A stretch of DNA of 32,302 nucleotides from a virus. Location of the stretch: positions 1-32,302 of IMG/VR virus record IMGVR_UViG_3300048587_000743. The stretch is one strand, 5' to 3'. A model generated the notes under the pieces. That model worked only from the letters and a program-made list of their open reading frames with translations, was not told the origin of the DNA and ran no database searches. Shown here one piece after another: positions 31,584-32,302 of this stretch (within the stretch, counting starts at the first letter, position 1; each line of letters begins with the position of its first letter). A program made the translations under genes and the position numbers.

Positions 31584-32302
31584 TCAATTACTGCCAACTA
31601 GCAAGCTGTAGAATGCCGTCCTGACCTGCGCCGGTACCACCCCGTTGCCCAGGGCTTTAAAGCGGTCCATCCGGTGGGCACACCCATCAGCCACTCGACG
31701 AATTCCACATTCAGAAGCCCACCCACCGAATCGCTCAAAGGCAGGGAATTGCGATTTTTTCCCGCCTGCCCCGGCTTCCGGTAGTCCTTGGTCATCGGCG
31801 TTGGCCAGCAATTCTGCCTCGCCATTTGATGAAGAGACGGGCGTCGCTTCGCTGAGTCGCGGCAGGAACGATTGCTGCCGGAATGCTGAGCCATTGGGGT
31901 TGGCAGCAAGCAGGAACCACCTGTTCCGGATGTGCGGCGCACCGACCTCTTGAGCGGATAGCATACGCCATCGGCAATCATGCCCTCGGCTGGCAAGTTC
32001 CTGGAGAACGCGGTCCAGGCCTCGTGTTCTGATAGCCGGCACATTCTCAAAGAACAGGAAACTCGGCTCGATTTCATCGACGAGACGCATGATCTCGAAA
32101 AAAAGACCTGAGCGCTTTCCCGCCAGGCCTTTGCCAGTACCTGCGCAACTGATGTCCTGGCAAGGAAAGCCGCCGTATATGATGTCGATGGTTCCTCGCC
32201 AGGGCCGTCCATCCAATGTTGTGATGTCGTCCCAGATCGGTGCAAATGGGATGTCGCCATCAGCCATCCTTGAAAGAAGGATCGACTGAGGGTATCGCTC
32301 GA
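31584..32302 (-). CDS. DNA (cytosine-5)-methyltransferase, 5' end cut by window edge
   Basis: The frame is open from the right edge through ATG 32267 to a stop at 31584. Residues before that ATG (ERYPQSILLSRM) fit the family, so the start lies outside. Counting from that ATG, motif IV GGFPCQDIS has catalytic C36, motif VI is ENV (74-76), motif VIII is RNRW (114-117), and the end ALGNGVVPAQVRTA is motif IX-X. The target-recognition part is short, as in many phage enzymes. Motif I (the SAM loop) is off the window. No restriction endonuclease is seen beside it, so it may be an orphan enzyme protecting the element's DNA. Confidence 0.92.
   Translation of the reverse strand, partial: ERYPQSILLSRMADGDIPFAPIWDDITTLDGRPWRGTIDIIYGGFPCQDISCAGTGKGLAGKRSGLFFEIMRLVDEIEPSFLFFENVPAIRTRGLDRVLQELASRGHDCRWRMLSAQEVGAPHIRNRWFLLAANPNGSAFRQQSFLPRLSEATPVSSSNGEAELLANADDQGLPEAGAGGKKSQFPAFERFGGWASECGIRRVADGCAHRMDRFKALGNGVVPAQVRTAFYSLLVGSN

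Noticed and set aside
1-32302. CRISPR arrays, tRNA and rRNA genes
   Set aside because: No regularly spaced repeats, cloverleaf-like segments or rRNA-like stretches were seen on reading.

Overview
The window looks like part of a temperate phage that lives as a plasmid (a phage-plasmid) in a Gram-negative, probably proteobacterial, host. It carries a plasmid-style replication/primase gene and a ParA/ParB partition pair next to a complete head-and-tail gene block, and no integrase is visible. The host cannot be fixed from the sequence; an Oligoflexia- or deltaproteobacteria-like host is only a guess. The late phage genes look GC-richer than parAB and the right-hand accessory genes, which suggests a mosaic origin.

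Layout. Positions 1-1265 (minus) hold a replication protein cut by the left edge, with the primase-polymerase motifs DLD, SPGGKGLH and ILD. Then come a three-helix membrane protein (1528-2568, minus) and parA-parB (2727-4581, plus). A long, tightly overlapping late operon runs leftward from 23749 to 4687. Its head part is lambda-like: small and large terminase, gpW, portal, S49 protease/scaffold, decoration protein, capsid and connector. Its tail part is a contractile P2-like tail in the order V, W, J, I, sheath, tube, E/E', tape measure, U, X, D. Positions 24382-27650 (minus) hold small accessory genes, including a Lar-like zinc protein and a winged-helix regulator. Positions 27773-29916 hold two inverted regulatory modules around an anti-restriction cassette (ArdA, a DUF6908-like protein and two small proteins). 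A single-domain response regulator (plus), a zinc-motif protein (minus) and a C5-cytosine methyltransferase cut by the right edge complete the window.

Three things stand out. (1) The tail sheath is encoded by two separate genes, split in a loop and carrying a proline/aspartate-rich tail at the break. This is unlike the single sheath gene of P2-like phages and reminiscent of the two-protein sheath of type VI secretion. (2) Five promoters share the architecture TTTACA (TTTTCA in one), then 17 bp, then TAGAA/TATAAG, with a palindrome GTTAACGCGTTAAC filling the spacer. Two of them drive paralogous, hairpin-rich candidate small RNAs inside a duplicated, inverted module of about 290 bp, each opposed by a convergent promoter. 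Differences between the RNA copies fall in unpaired positions or form a compensatory pair. This looks like an immunity or copy-control circuit. (3) A collagen-like protein with a signal peptide sits between the sheath and tube genes.

The E/E' tail chaperone overlap has a textbook A AAA AAG slippery heptamer. No lysis genes, classical tail-fibre genes, integrase, tRNA, rRNA, CRISPR array or insertion sequence was recognised.
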